Below are positions 1-7,149 of a stretch of 43,695 nucleotides of DNA, piece after piece. The DNA lies in assembly GCF_000281955.1 (NCBI RefSeq), contig NZ_AKKF01000196.1:1-43695 (forward strand), in the 5' to 3' direction. The notes below the pieces were generated by a model, which was given only the letters and a program-made list of their open reading frames with translations, did not search any database and was not told where the DNA came from. Made by a program: the position numbers and the translations under genes. Source of the DNA: Caulobacter sp. AP07. GTDB lineage: Bacteria; Pseudomonadota; Alphaproteobacteria; Caulobacterales; Caulobacteraceae. Position 1 is the stretch's first letter, and the number at the start of each line of letters is the position of its first letter.

Positions 1-67
1 GGGGGGGGGATCGGTGCAGAGAGCTTGGTGCGGCGGTGAAGCCCCACCCACCAGCTTCGCTGGTCCC

Positions 68-88
68 CCCTCCCCATGAAGGGGAGGG
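68..88. terminator. Hairpin downstream of putA
   Basis: CCCTCCCC and GGGGAGGG pair around the 5-base loop ATGAA, about 30 bases beyond the putA stop codon. There is no T-tract on the putA strand, so this is a terminator-like hairpin or an extragenic palindrome, not a canonical intrinsic terminator. Nothing else is recognisable in the first 117 bases. Confidence 0.4.
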
Positions 89-117
89 AAGAACGGTTGT
101 TGCCGGCGGCGTCGGGG

Positions 118-3100
118 TCAGAGATTCAGCAGCGCCGGATCGCCGCCCTGGGCCGTGATGTTGACGCTCAGCGCCCGCTCGACCGCGTAGCGCAGCAGGG
201 CGTGGGGGCCGCCGGCCTTGGGGCCGGTGCCCGACAGGCCCTCGCCGCCGAACGGCTGGACGCCGACCACGGCGCCGGTCATCGAGCGGTTGACGTAACA
301 GTTGCCGGCCGGGACCAGGCGCTGGACGTCGGCCGCGAAGCTCTCGATCCGCGAATGAACGCCCAGGGTCAGGCCGTAGCGGCGGGCCGCCAGGGCGCCG
401 GCCACCAGTTCCAGGTCCTCGGGCCGGTAGCGCACCACGTGCAGCACGGGGCCGAACACCTCGCGCTCCAGGAAGTCGGCGGCCGGGATCTCGGCCAGCA
501 CCGGGGCGAAGAACGTGCCAGCCTCCGGGGCCTGCAGGACGTGCAGGATCTTGGCCTCCTGGCCCAGGCGGACCAGGTGCTTGTCCAGCGCGTCCTTGGC
601 GTCGGCGTCGATCACCGGGCCGACGTCGGTGACGGCCAGGGCCGGGTCGCCGATCACCAGGGCGTCCATCGCGCCCTTCAGGCCGTCGATCACGCCGTCG
701 GCGGTGTCTTCCGGCAGGAACAGCAGGCGCAGGGCCGAGCAGCGCTGGCCGGCCGAGCCGAAGGCCGACAGGATGACGTCGTCGATCACCTGTTCGCGCT
801 GGGCGGTGGTGTCGACGAACATGCCGTTCAGGCCGCCGGTCTCGGCGATGAACGGGACGATCGGGCCCTGCCTTTGGGCCAGCGTCTGGTTGATCCGCCA
901 GGCGGTGTCGGTGCCGCCGGTGAAGGCCACGCCGTCCAGGCCCTCGTGGGCGGTCAGGGCCGCGCCGACCGTCTCGCCGCGCCCCGGCAGCAGGGCCAGC
1001 AGGCGGTGGTCCAGGCCGGCGGCGTGGTACAGCTTCACGGCCTCCATGGCGATCAGCGGGGTCTGCTCGGCCGGCTTGGCCAGCACGGCGTTGCCGGACG
1101 CCAGGGCGGCGGCGATCTGGCCGGTGAAGATGGCCAGCGGGAAGTTCCACGGGCTGATGCAGACGAACACCCCGCGCCCGGCCAGGCGCAGGCTGTTGGT
1201 CTCGCCGACCGGCCCGGTCAGGACCTCGCCGGCCAGGTCGAACTGTTCCTCGGCCAGCTTGGCGTAGTAGCGGCAGAAGTCGACGGCCTCGCGCACTTCG
1301 GCCACCGCGTCGGGCAGGGTCTTGCCGGCCTCGCGCGACAGGACGGCGCACAGGCGCTCGAGATTGGCTTCCAGGGCGTCGCCCATGGCGCGCAAGACGC
1401 CGGCGCGCACGGGGCCGCCGGCCTGGTCCCAGGCCGGCTGGGCGGCGCGGGCCAGCTTGAAGGCCTGGTCGATCTGCGGCGGCTGGGCCTCGGAGACCAC
1501 GCCCACCACGCGCTGCGGATCGGCGGGGCTGACGACGGGCAGGGGCGGCGCGCCGGCCGTCAGCTTGCCGCCGACCAGCGGACCGGCCGACAGGGTCAGC
1601 TTGTCCAGTTCGGCGACATGGGCGGCCAGGCGGTCGCGCGCGGCCTTGACCGAGAGATCGACGCCGGCGCTGTTGCGGCGGCGCGGGCCGTAGATGCCGG
1701 TCGGGACCGGGATCTTGGCGTGGCGGTCGGGGTGGGCCTCGACCGCGGTGATCGGATCGACCACCACCTTCTCGACCGGCACCCGCTCGTCGAGCAGGGC
1801 GTGGACGAACGATGTGTTGGCGCCGTTCTCCAGCAGGCGGCGGACCAGGTAGGGCAGCAGGTCCTCGTGGCCGCCCACCGGGGCGTAGGCCCGCAGGGTG
1901 ACGCCGTCATAGAGGTCGTCGGCGGCCTTGTAGAGCGCCTCGCCCATGCCGTGCAGGCGCTGGTGCTCGATCTTGACGCCGGCGTTCTTGGCCATGCGCA
2001 CCACGGCGGCCAGGGTGTGGGCGTTGTGGGTGGCGAACTGGGCGTAGAGGTGCGGCGCGGCGGCCACCAGGGCCTTGGCGCAGACCAGGTACGACAGGTC
2101 GGTGGCGGGCTTGGTCGTGTAGACCGGATAGTCGGGCCGGCCGGCCACCTGGGCGCGCTTCACTTCGCTGTCCCAATAGGCGCCCTTGACCAGGCGGACC
2201 ATCAGGCGGCGGCCGGTTTCCTTCGACAGGGCCGTCAGCCGGGCGATCACCTCGGGGCAGCGCTTCTGGTAGGCCTGGACGGCCAGGCCCAGGCCGGTCC
2301 ATTCGCCGAGGCCGGGCTCGCGGCACAGCCGGTCCAGCAGCTTCAGCGACAGCGCAAGTCTGTCCGCCTCTTCGGCGTCGATGGTGAAGTTGATGTCGTA
2401 CTTGGCCGCGATCAGGGCCAGGCGCAGGATGCGCGGATAGAGCTCGTCCCAGACGCGGGCTTCCTGCGTCGCCTCATAGCGCGGCGTCAGGGCCGACAGC
2501 TTGACCGACACGCCGTGGCCGGCTTCTGGGCCGGCCTTGCCCGACAGCTTGCCGACCGTTTCGATGGCGTCGGCATAGGCCTTCTCGTAGCGGGCGGCGT
2601 CGGCGGCGGTGCGGGCGCCTTCGCCCAGCATGTCGAAGCTGCAGATGTCGCCGTCGCCGGCGGCGCGCTTGATGGCCGCCTCGATCGTCCGTCCAAGGAC
2701 GAACTGCTCGCCCATGATGCGGATGGCCTGGCCGACGGCGGCGCGGATCACCGGCTCGCCCAGGCGGCCGGCGATCTTCTTGATGAAGCCGGGCAGGTCC
2801 TTCTGCGCCTGGTCGTCGGGCTCGACGATCTTGCCGGTCAGCATCAGGCCCCAGGTCGAGGCGTTGACGAACAGGCTGTCGGAGCCGCCCAGGTGGCTGG
2901 CCCAGTCGGCCGAGCCGATCTTCTCGGCGATCAGCTTGTCGCGGGTGTCGTCGTCGGGGGTGCGCAGCAGGGCCTCGGCCAGGCACATCAGGGCTAGGCC
3001 CTCGCGGGTGCCCAGGCTGAACTCCTGCAGGAAGCTTTCGACCACGCCCTGCTTGCGGACGCTGCGGCGGGCGCCGCGCACCAGGGCTTCGGCCTCGGCG

Positions 3101-3210
3101 CGCACGGCGGCGCGGTCTTCCGAACTCAGGGGCTGGGCGGCCAGCAGGTCGGCGATCACCGCCGCCTCGTCGCGATACTTGCCGTCGTCCAGGGAGTCCC
3201 AATCGGTCAT
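118..3210 (-). CDS. putA: Bifunctional proline dehydrogenase / L-glutamate gamma-semialdehyde dehydrogenase PutA
   Basis: A 1030-residue protein that oxidises proline to glutamate in two steps: FAD-dependent proline dehydrogenase, then NAD-dependent P5C/glutamate-semialdehyde dehydrogenase. The N-terminal half carries the PRODH barrel with the signature YLVRRLLENGANTSF near residue 450. The C-terminal half is an aldehyde dehydrogenase with ETGGLNG and the catalytic cysteine in FGSAGQRCSALR (Cys824). The length fits the short PutA class: there is no N-terminal ribbon-helix-helix DNA-binding domain, so unlike Escherichia coli PutA it should not regulate itself. A divergent Lrp-type gene starts 444 bases upstream and is the likely regulator. 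The ATG at 3210 is preceded by GAGG about 6 bases upstream. Function is very secure from family motifs. Confidence 0.97.
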   Translation of the reverse strand: MTDWDSLDDGKYRDEAAVIADLLAAQPLSSEDRAAVRAEAEALVRGARRSVRKQGVVESFLQEFSLGTREGLALMCLAEALLRTPDDDTRDKLIAEKIGSADWASHLGGSDSLFVNASTWGLMLTGKIVEPDDQAQKDLPGFIKKIAGRLGEPVIRAAVGQAIRIMGEQFVLGRTIEAAIKRAAGDGDICSFDMLGEGARTAADAARYEKAYADAIETVGKLSGKAGPEAGHGVSVKLSALTPRYEATQEARVWDELYPRILRLALIAAKYDINFTIDAEEADRLALSLKLLDRLCREPGLGEWTGLGLAVQAYQKRCPEVIARLTALSKETGRRLMVRLVKGAYWDSEVKRAQVAGRPDYPVYTTKPATDLSYLVCAKALVAAAPHLYAQFATHNAHTLAAVVRMAKNAGVKIEHQRLHGMGEALYKAADDLYDGVTLRAYAPVGGHEDLLPYLVRRLLENGANTSFVHALLDERVPVEKVVVDPITAVEAHPDRHAKIPVPTGIYGPRRRNSAGVDLSVKAARDRLAAHVAELDKLTLSAGPLVGGKLTAGAPPLPVVSPADPQRVVGVVSEAQPPQIDQAFKLARAAQPAWDQAGGPVRAGVLRAMGDALEANLERLCAVLSREAGKTLPDAVAEVREAVDFCRYYAKLAEEQFDLAGEVLTGPVGETNSLRLAGRGVFVCISPWNFPLAIFTGQIAAALASGNAVLAKPAEQTPLIAMEAVKLYHAAGLDHRLLALLPGRGETVGAALTAHEGLDGVAFTGGTDTAWRINQTLAQRQGPIVPFIAETGGLNGMFVDTTAQREQVIDDVILSAFGSAGQRCSALRLLFLPEDTADGVIDGLKGAMDALVIGDPALAVTDVGPVIDADAKDALDKHLVRLGQEAKILHVLQAPEAGTFFAPVLAEIPAADFLEREVFGPVLHVVRYRPEDLELVAGALAARRYGLTLGVHSRIESFAADVQRLVPAGNCYVNRSMTGAVVGVQPFGGEGLSGTGPKAGGPHALLRYAVERALSVNITAQGGDPALLNL

Positions 3211-3255
3211 GGTCGCCTCGCTATTGGTATATCGTCGCTATATCGCCGCCTTGTT

Positions 3256-3641
3256 CGAAGGTGCTTCGTTTGTTTGGGGATCGGGCAGTACGATCTTCGG
3301 CAAAATCGCCGACGGACGCTGTTCGCTCCACGGGGCGCTCCTGGGCGCGCGACAGGACGTCGCGACGCGTGGCCGGGATGCAGAATGGGCGGGAAGGAGA
3401 GCGGTGGGAAGGGACACGATACGGGGGGAGGTCGCGTGTCCCTTCCGCTCTCGCGCGACGCTCTACGGGGGAGAAGCGCGTCGCGATGCCGCCGCTTGCG
3501 CGGGGCGGGTCCAGGCTGCCCGGGGAACGCCGAGGGGGGAGGTGGCGGGCCGGGCTGGCTAGGACGATCGAAGGTATAGCGCTGCCATGGGCGAATGTGC
3601 TTTGTTTGTGACAGTTATTTTCCGAAGTATCTTCGGCAAAA
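3256..3641. promoter_or_regulatory. putA-putR divergent control region with repeated CGAAG-N3-CTTCG sites
   Basis: The 444-base gap between putA and the Lrp-type gene holds two inverted repeats of the same design: CGAAG GTG CTTCG at 3256-3268 and CCGAAG TAT CTTCGG at 3622-3636. The second is flanked by T and A runs, extending the arms to 3618-3640 with one mismatch. The 13-mer ATCTTCGGCAAAA occurs twice, at 3293-3305 and 3629-3641. This spacing on both sides of the region is what one expects of an Lrp/AsnC-family regulator that binds several sites and wraps DNA. Assignment to PutR is inference. Confidence 0.5.
3397..3452. repeat. Intergenic stem-loop with GGGACAC/GTGTCCC arms
   Basis: GGAAGGGACACG (3407-3418) pairs with CGTGTCCCTTCC (3435-3446). 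An outer GAGAGC (3397-3402) pairs with GCTCTC (3447-3452) around a 4-base bulge. It lies in the putA-putR intergenic region and resembles the other GGGGAC-armed palindromes in this window. No coding potential was recognised here. Confidence 0.55.
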
Positions 3642-3654
3642 CTGGGTAAAAGCC

Positions 3655-4116
3655 ATGTCCACTTTGGATGACACTGATCGCCGACTTTTGCGGGTGCTGC
3701 AGGCCGACGGCCGCATCACCAACGCCGAGCTGGCCAAGCGCTGCAACCTGTCGCCGGCCGCCACCTTCGACCGCGTGCGACGGCTGCGCGAGCGGGGGTT
3801 CATCACCGGCTACGCGGCCCTGCTCGACCCGGCCAAGGTCGACCGCGCCCTGCTGATCTTCGTCGAGGTGGTGCTGGACCGCACCACCGGCGAGGTGTTC
3901 GAGGACTTCGCCGCCGCGGTGCGCCGCGCGCCCGAGATCCTGGAGTGCCACATGGTGGCCGGCGGCTTCGACTACCTGATCAAGGCCCGGGTGCGCGACA
4001 TGGAGGCCTATCGCGGCTTCCTCGGCGATATCCTGGTGAAGATGCCGGGCGTGCGCGAGACGCGGACCTACGCGGTGCTGGAAGAGGTGAAGAGCACGGT
4101 GCAGCTGCCGCTGTGA
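3655..4116 (+). CDS. putR: Lrp/AsnC-family transcriptional regulator, probable proline-responsive putA activator
   Basis: A 153-residue protein with the typical Lrp layout: an N-terminal winged helix-turn-helix (about residues 4-55, including LDDTDRRLLRVLQADGRITNAE split over helix 1 and 2) and a C-terminal RAM ligand-binding domain (about 65-148). In alphaproteobacteria a divergent Lrp-type gene next to putA usually encodes PutR, which activates putA in response to proline; the position here is the argument for that role. The ATG at 3655 was chosen over an in-frame upstream ATG at 3595 because the domain begins immediately after it and because the upstream stretch contains the operator-like palindrome at 3618-3640. 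Confidence 0.88.
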   Translation: MSTLDDTDRRLLRVLQADGRITNAELAKRCNLSPAATFDRVRRLRERGFITGYAALLDPAKVDRALLIFVEVVLDRTTGEVFEDFAAAVRRAPEILECHMVAGGFDYLIKARVRDMEAYRGFLGDILVKMPGVRETRTYAVLEEVKSTVQLPL

Positions 4117-4149
4117 GGCGGTTGGGGCTGTAGGTGGCCCACTCCCATT

Positions 4150-4240
4150 CGTCATCCCCCGACTTGTTCGGGGGACCCAAGCAGAGTCCGACGCTCTGTC
4201 CAGCGCTGCTTGGGTCCCCCGCATAAAGCGGGGGATGACG
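4150..4240. repeat. Extragenic palindrome, family A copy 1
   Basis: Two hairpins back to back. CGTCATCCCCCGACTTGTTC leads into GGGGGACCCAAGC, and after a 25-base middle GCTTGGGTCCCCC leads into GCATAAAGCGGGGGATGACG. The outer ends are complementary, so the whole unit can fold as a cruciform. It sits between the convergent ends of putR and the CGNR gene. Four more copies lie at 5499, 27525, 36746 and 39051. This copy and the one at 39051 also share flanking sequence. Confidence 0.9.
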
Positions 4241-4306
4241 GAGCTTTTGAGTTGAGGGAGCGCTCGCAGCGCCTGGATCAGCCAACTGCCCAGACCCCCT
4301 AACGCC

Positions 4307-4876
4307 TCAGCCGCCCTTCTCCCGCTTCCGATATCCCGCCACCTTGGCCTTGTTCCCGCAGGCGCTCATCGAGCACCAGCGGCGGTCGCCCTTGCGCGAG
4401 GTGTCGACGAACAGCACTGCGCAGGGCGGGCCCTCGCACTGGCGGATGCGGTCCGAAAAATCGCCGCCCAGCAGCGACACGCCCTCGCGGGCCAGTTCCG
4501 CCAGCAGGCCGCGGACGTCGCCGGACAGCCGGGCGCGGCCTTCGGCGTCCAGCTGCAGCGGGGCGGCGGGCAGGGCGGCGTAGCCGTTGATCAGTTCGCG
4601 GTCGGCGTCGGGCAGGGCCACGCCCTGCGCCCGCGACAGGGCCAGGCGATAGAGCGCCTCGCGCAGCGACCGGGCCTGGACCAGGTTGCCCTCGGTCGAG
4701 CCCGGCGCGGCCTCGGCCAGCTGCGCCGCCACCAGCCAGCGGTCGAGGTCGGCGGGCGTGGCCAGCAGGTCGCGCGGCGCGGCGCCCAGCCGGCCGACGA
4801 CCGTCGCCGCCAGGTCCAGGGCCGGACTGCCGCCGCGAAACTTGAAGCCGTCGCGGATCTCCGCCTTCGCCGTCAT
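4307..4876 (-). CDS. CGNR zinc-finger / ABATE-domain protein, putative transcriptional regulator
   Basis: A 189-residue protein. The N-terminal ABATE domain begins with FKFRGGSPALDLAATV. The C-terminal CGNR zinc finger is visible as RQCEGPPC, then RRWCSMSACGNKAKV, giving four cysteines in a C-x4-C and C-x4-C arrangement near residues 148-179. Members of this family are commonly annotated as stress-induced or transcription regulators; the biochemical role is poorly defined. It is divergent from a secreted lipocalin-like gene, and the 90-base gap contains a palindrome with AGGTTA half-sites. It may therefore control itself and that neighbour. The ATG at 4876 is the first residue of a well-formed ABATE domain. 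Confidence 0.88.
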   Translation of the reverse strand: MTAKAEIRDGFKFRGGSPALDLAATVVGRLGAAPRDLLATPADLDRWLVAAQLAEAAPGSTEGNLVQARSLREALYRLALSRAQGVALPDADRELINGYAALPAAPLQLDAEGRARLSGDVRGLLAELAREGVSLLGGDFSDRIRQCEGPPCAVLFVDTSRKGDRRWCSMSACGNKAKVAGYRKREKGG

Positions 4877-4899
4877 GCCTCACTCCGAACCGGATTGAC

Positions 4900-4951
4900 A
4901 GGTTACGGTGTTTCGCGAAGGATCGGCAAGCTAACCTGATAAATAGGTTAC
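4900..4951. promoter_or_regulatory. Operator-like palindrome with AGGTTAC half-sites
   Basis: TAACCT (4932-4937) and AGGTTA (4945-4950) form an inverted repeat with a 7-base AT-rich spacer. The half-site AGGTTAC recurs at 4900-4906 and 4945-4951. The site lies between the divergent CGNR and lipocalin-like genes, 16 bases upstream of the latter start codon. The CGNR protein is the obvious candidate ligand, by position only. Confidence 0.55.
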
Positions 4952-4966
4952 ATACTGGAGAGCGAC

Positions 4967-5470
4967 ATGAAGTTGATCCACGGGCGCCGCCTGGGCGCGG
5001 GCCTGGCGCTGGCGACAGCCCTGCTGGCCACGGCCGCGACGGCGGCCGAGCCCTCGCTGGCCGGGACCTGGACCCTGACGGCGGCCGACCGCCTCGCGCC
5101 GGACGGCTCGCGCTCGCGCGACTATGGTCAGCATCCGAAGGGACGGCTGATCATCGACGCCCAGGGCCGCTACAGCCTGCAGATCTTCAACGACGAGCGC
5201 CTGCGCGTCGCCTCGGGCGACAAGGCGACGTCCACGCCGGAGGAGTTCGCCAGCGCGGTGATGGGCTCGTCCACCCACTACGGAACCGTCGCCGTCGACC
5301 CGGCGGCCCATGTGCTGGTCTTCCGGATCGAGGGCGCGTCGTATCCCAACTGGGAGGGGACCGAGCAGCGTCGGAAGTACGCCCTGACCGATGACGGGCT
5401 CAGCTACCAGGTGCCCGTGCCGCGGCCGGATGGTTCGGTCCCGATCTCGGAGTGGCGGCGGGTGAGGTAG
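4967..5470 (+). CDS. Exported lipocalin-like domain protein
   Basis: A 167-residue protein with a clear Sec signal peptide (MKLIHGRRLGAG, a hydrophobic stretch, then an ATAATAA cleavage region near residue 26). The mature part begins with LAGTWTLTAADR and contains GRLIIDAQGRYSLQIF, the pattern of the lipocalin-like family (Lipocalin_5/DUF1440-type beta barrel). It is probably a periplasmic small-molecule binding protein; no ligand can be inferred. It is divergent from the CGNR gene, with which it likely shares an operator. The ATG at 4967 follows GAGAGCGAC, an acceptable ribosome-binding site. Confidence 0.82.
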   Translation: MKLIHGRRLGAGLALATALLATAATAAEPSLAGTWTLTAADRLAPDGSRSRDYGQHPKGRLIIDAQGRYSLQIFNDERLRVASGDKATSTPEEFASAVMGSSTHYGTVAVDPAAHVLVFRIEGASYPNWEGTEQRRKYALTDDGLSYQVPVPRPDGSVPISEWRRVR

Positions 5471-5498
5471 GGCGGCGTTCTTTACGCCCACCTACGTC

Positions 5499-5594
5499 CG
5501 TCATCCCCCGCTTTATGCGGGGGACCCAAGCTGAACATCAGAACAAGAACTGGCCAACGCGGCTTGGGTCCCCCGAACAAGTCGGGGGATGACG
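5499..5594. repeat. Extragenic palindrome, family A copy 2 (inverted)
   Basis: The same unit as at 4150 but in the opposite orientation: the half with CTTTATGCGGGGG comes first and the half with CGAACAAGTCGGGGG last. Outer ends CGTCATCC and GGATGACG and inner ACCCAAGC and GCTTGGGT are conserved; the middle is different. It lies between the convergent lipocalin-like gene and nodT. Confidence 0.9.
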
Positions 5595-5628
5595 AACGTT
5601 GGGGGCTTGGTGAAGGTTGGGCAAGGTT

Positions 5629-5708
5629 GGAAGGGGCGCATGGGGGGATGCGCCCCTTCCGGCTTGGCGGCGTCGGGGGGGGATGACGCCGCTAGCGGCC
5701 CCCGCTAG
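5629..5708. terminator. Three consecutive hairpins downstream of nodT
   Basis: Three stems follow each other. GGAAGGGGCGCAT pairs with ATGCGCCCCTTCC (5629-5660, perfect 13-bp stem, loop of six G). GGCGTC pairs with GACGCC (5669-5690). CTAGCGG pairs with CCGCTAG (5692-5708). They lie just past the nodT stop codon on the minus strand and also downstream of the plus-strand lipocalin gene. There is no T-tract, so termination or mRNA-end protection is inferred from structure. Confidence 0.5.
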
Positions 5709-5732
5709 GGACGGGGGATCTTCATCGCCGCC

Positions 5733-7148
5733 CTAGCTGGCCGGCGCGGCGGGGGCGCCGCCGCCGAGGGCCTTGTAGAGGGTGGCCAGGTTGGTGGCCC
5801 GCACCAGGCGGGTGCCGATCAGGCCCTTTTGCGAGGCGTAGAGCGTGCGCTGGGAGTCCAGCAGGTTCAGCGAGCTGTCGATGCCGGCGCCGTAGCGAGC
5901 CCGCGACAGGCGGACCGTGTCGTTGGCGGCGGCGACGAGGCGCTCCTGCGAGGCGACGCGGTCCTGGATGGTGGCCTGCACGGCCAGGGCGTCGGCCACC
6001 TCGCGGAAGGCGGTCTGCACGGTCTTCTCGTAGGTGGCCACGGCGATATCGCGGCTGGCCTTGGCGCTGTCGAGATTGGCGACATTGGCCCCGCCGGCGA
6101 AGATCGGCAGGCTGATGCGCGGCGCGAAGCTCCAGGTGCCATTGCCGCTGTCGAACAGGTTGCTCAACTCGCCGCTGGCCACGCCCGTCGCCGCCGTCAG
6201 GCTGATGCTCGGGAAGAACGCCGCGCGGGCCGCGCCGATATTGGCGTTGGCCCCGGCCAGGCCGTGCTCGGCGGCCAGCACGTCGGGACGACGGGTCAGG
6301 ACGTCCGAGGGCAGGCCGGCCGGCAGGTCGGCCAGGATCTGGGCGGTGACCAGGCCGCCGGCCGGCAGCAGGTCGGCGGGGACGTTGGTCCCGACCACCA
6401 GCCGCAGGGCGTTCTTGTCCTGCTCGACCTGGGCGATGTAGGTGGCCACGTCGGAGCGGGCGGTCTCGACCAGGGTCTCGCCGTCGCGCACTTCCAGCTG
6501 CGAGACCGCGCCGGCCTCGAAGCGGCGGCGGATCAGCACCATCGACTCCTCGCGGGTCTCCAGGGTCTCCCGCGACAGGGCCAGCAGGTCCTGGTCGGCG
6601 GCCAGGTTCAGCCAGGCGTTGGCGGTTTCGGCGATCAGGCTGATCTGCACCGCGCGGCTGGTCTCGCGAGTGGACAGGTAGCTCTGCAAGGCGGCGTCCT
6701 TGAGGCTGCGCACGCGGCCGAAGATGTCCAGCTCATAGGCCGTGACGCCGACGCCGGCGGTGTAGGACTCGACGTCGCGGGAAACGCCCGGCTGGGTCTG
6801 GGCCGAGGAGTTCCGGCCCTTGGTCCCCGTCGCCGTGGCGTCGACGCCCGGCACGAGCGCCGCGCGCTGGACGCGGTACTGGGCGCGGGCCTTCTCGATG
6901 TTCAGCACCGCCACCCGCAGGTCGCGGTTGTTGTTCAGCGACAGGTCGATCACGCCTTGCAGGCGCGGGTCCTCGAACACCTCGCGCCAGCCCAGGTCGG
7001 CGGCGGAGACCGCCGACCCGGTATTGGTGGAAGCAATCGGCCAGGCGTTGTCCACCGCCAGGGCGGGACGCACGGTCTTCGGGGCCAGGGTGCAGGCGCT
7101 GAGCGCCGTGGCCGCCAGCAGGGTGAGGGTCAGGTTACGTAGCAGCAT
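5733..7148 (-). CDS. nodT: RND efflux outer-membrane factor, NodT/OprM family lipoprotein
   Basis: A 471-residue outer-membrane channel protein that completes the AcrA-AcrB pump. It has a lipoprotein signal peptide with lipobox LSAC (Cys19). Two OEP repeats follow, typical of TolC-like factors, with recognisable conserved segments such as YELDIFGRVRSL, ADLPAGLPSDVLTRRPDV and AARAAFFPSISLTAATG. The start codon at 7148 lies one base after the acrB stop, so the two are translationally coupled. It is the last gene of a three-gene minus-strand operon and is followed by stem-loops. In C. crescentus the equivalent acrAB-nodT operon exports antibiotics and is repressed by TipR. Confidence 0.95.
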   Translation of the reverse strand: MLLRNLTLTLLAATALSACTLAPKTVRPALAVDNAWPIASTNTGSAVSAADLGWREVFEDPRLQGVIDLSLNNNRDLRVAVLNIEKARAQYRVQRAALVPGVDATATGTKGRNSSAQTQPGVSRDVESYTAGVGVTAYELDIFGRVRSLKDAALQSYLSTRETSRAVQISLIAETANAWLNLAADQDLLALSRETLETREESMVLIRRRFEAGAVSQLEVRDGETLVETARSDVATYIAQVEQDKNALRLVVGTNVPADLLPAGGLVTAQILADLPAGLPSDVLTRRPDVLAAEHGLAGANANIGAARAAFFPSISLTAATGVASGELSNLFDSGNGTWSFAPRISLPIFAGGANVANLDSAKASRDIAVATYEKTVQTAFREVADALAVQATIQDRVASQERLVAAANDTVRLSRARYGAGIDSSLNLLDSQRTLYASQKGLIGTRLVRATNLATLYKALGGGAPAAPAS

Positions 7149-7149
7149 C

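Noticed and set aside
1-10. Run of nine G at the window start
   Set aside because: It is too short and at the edge; it may be the remains of a repeat or an arbitrary cut, so nothing can be concluded.
76-2997. 973-codon open frame opposite putA
   Set aside because: Same cause: an antisense shadow of a long GC-rich gene, repetitive in composition and without domain signatures.
4150-5594. Closely spaced palindromic repeats as a possible CRISPR array
   Set aside because: Only two copies occur about 1.3 kb apart with a gene pair between them. Units are self-complementary and not regularly spaced, and no cas gene is present.
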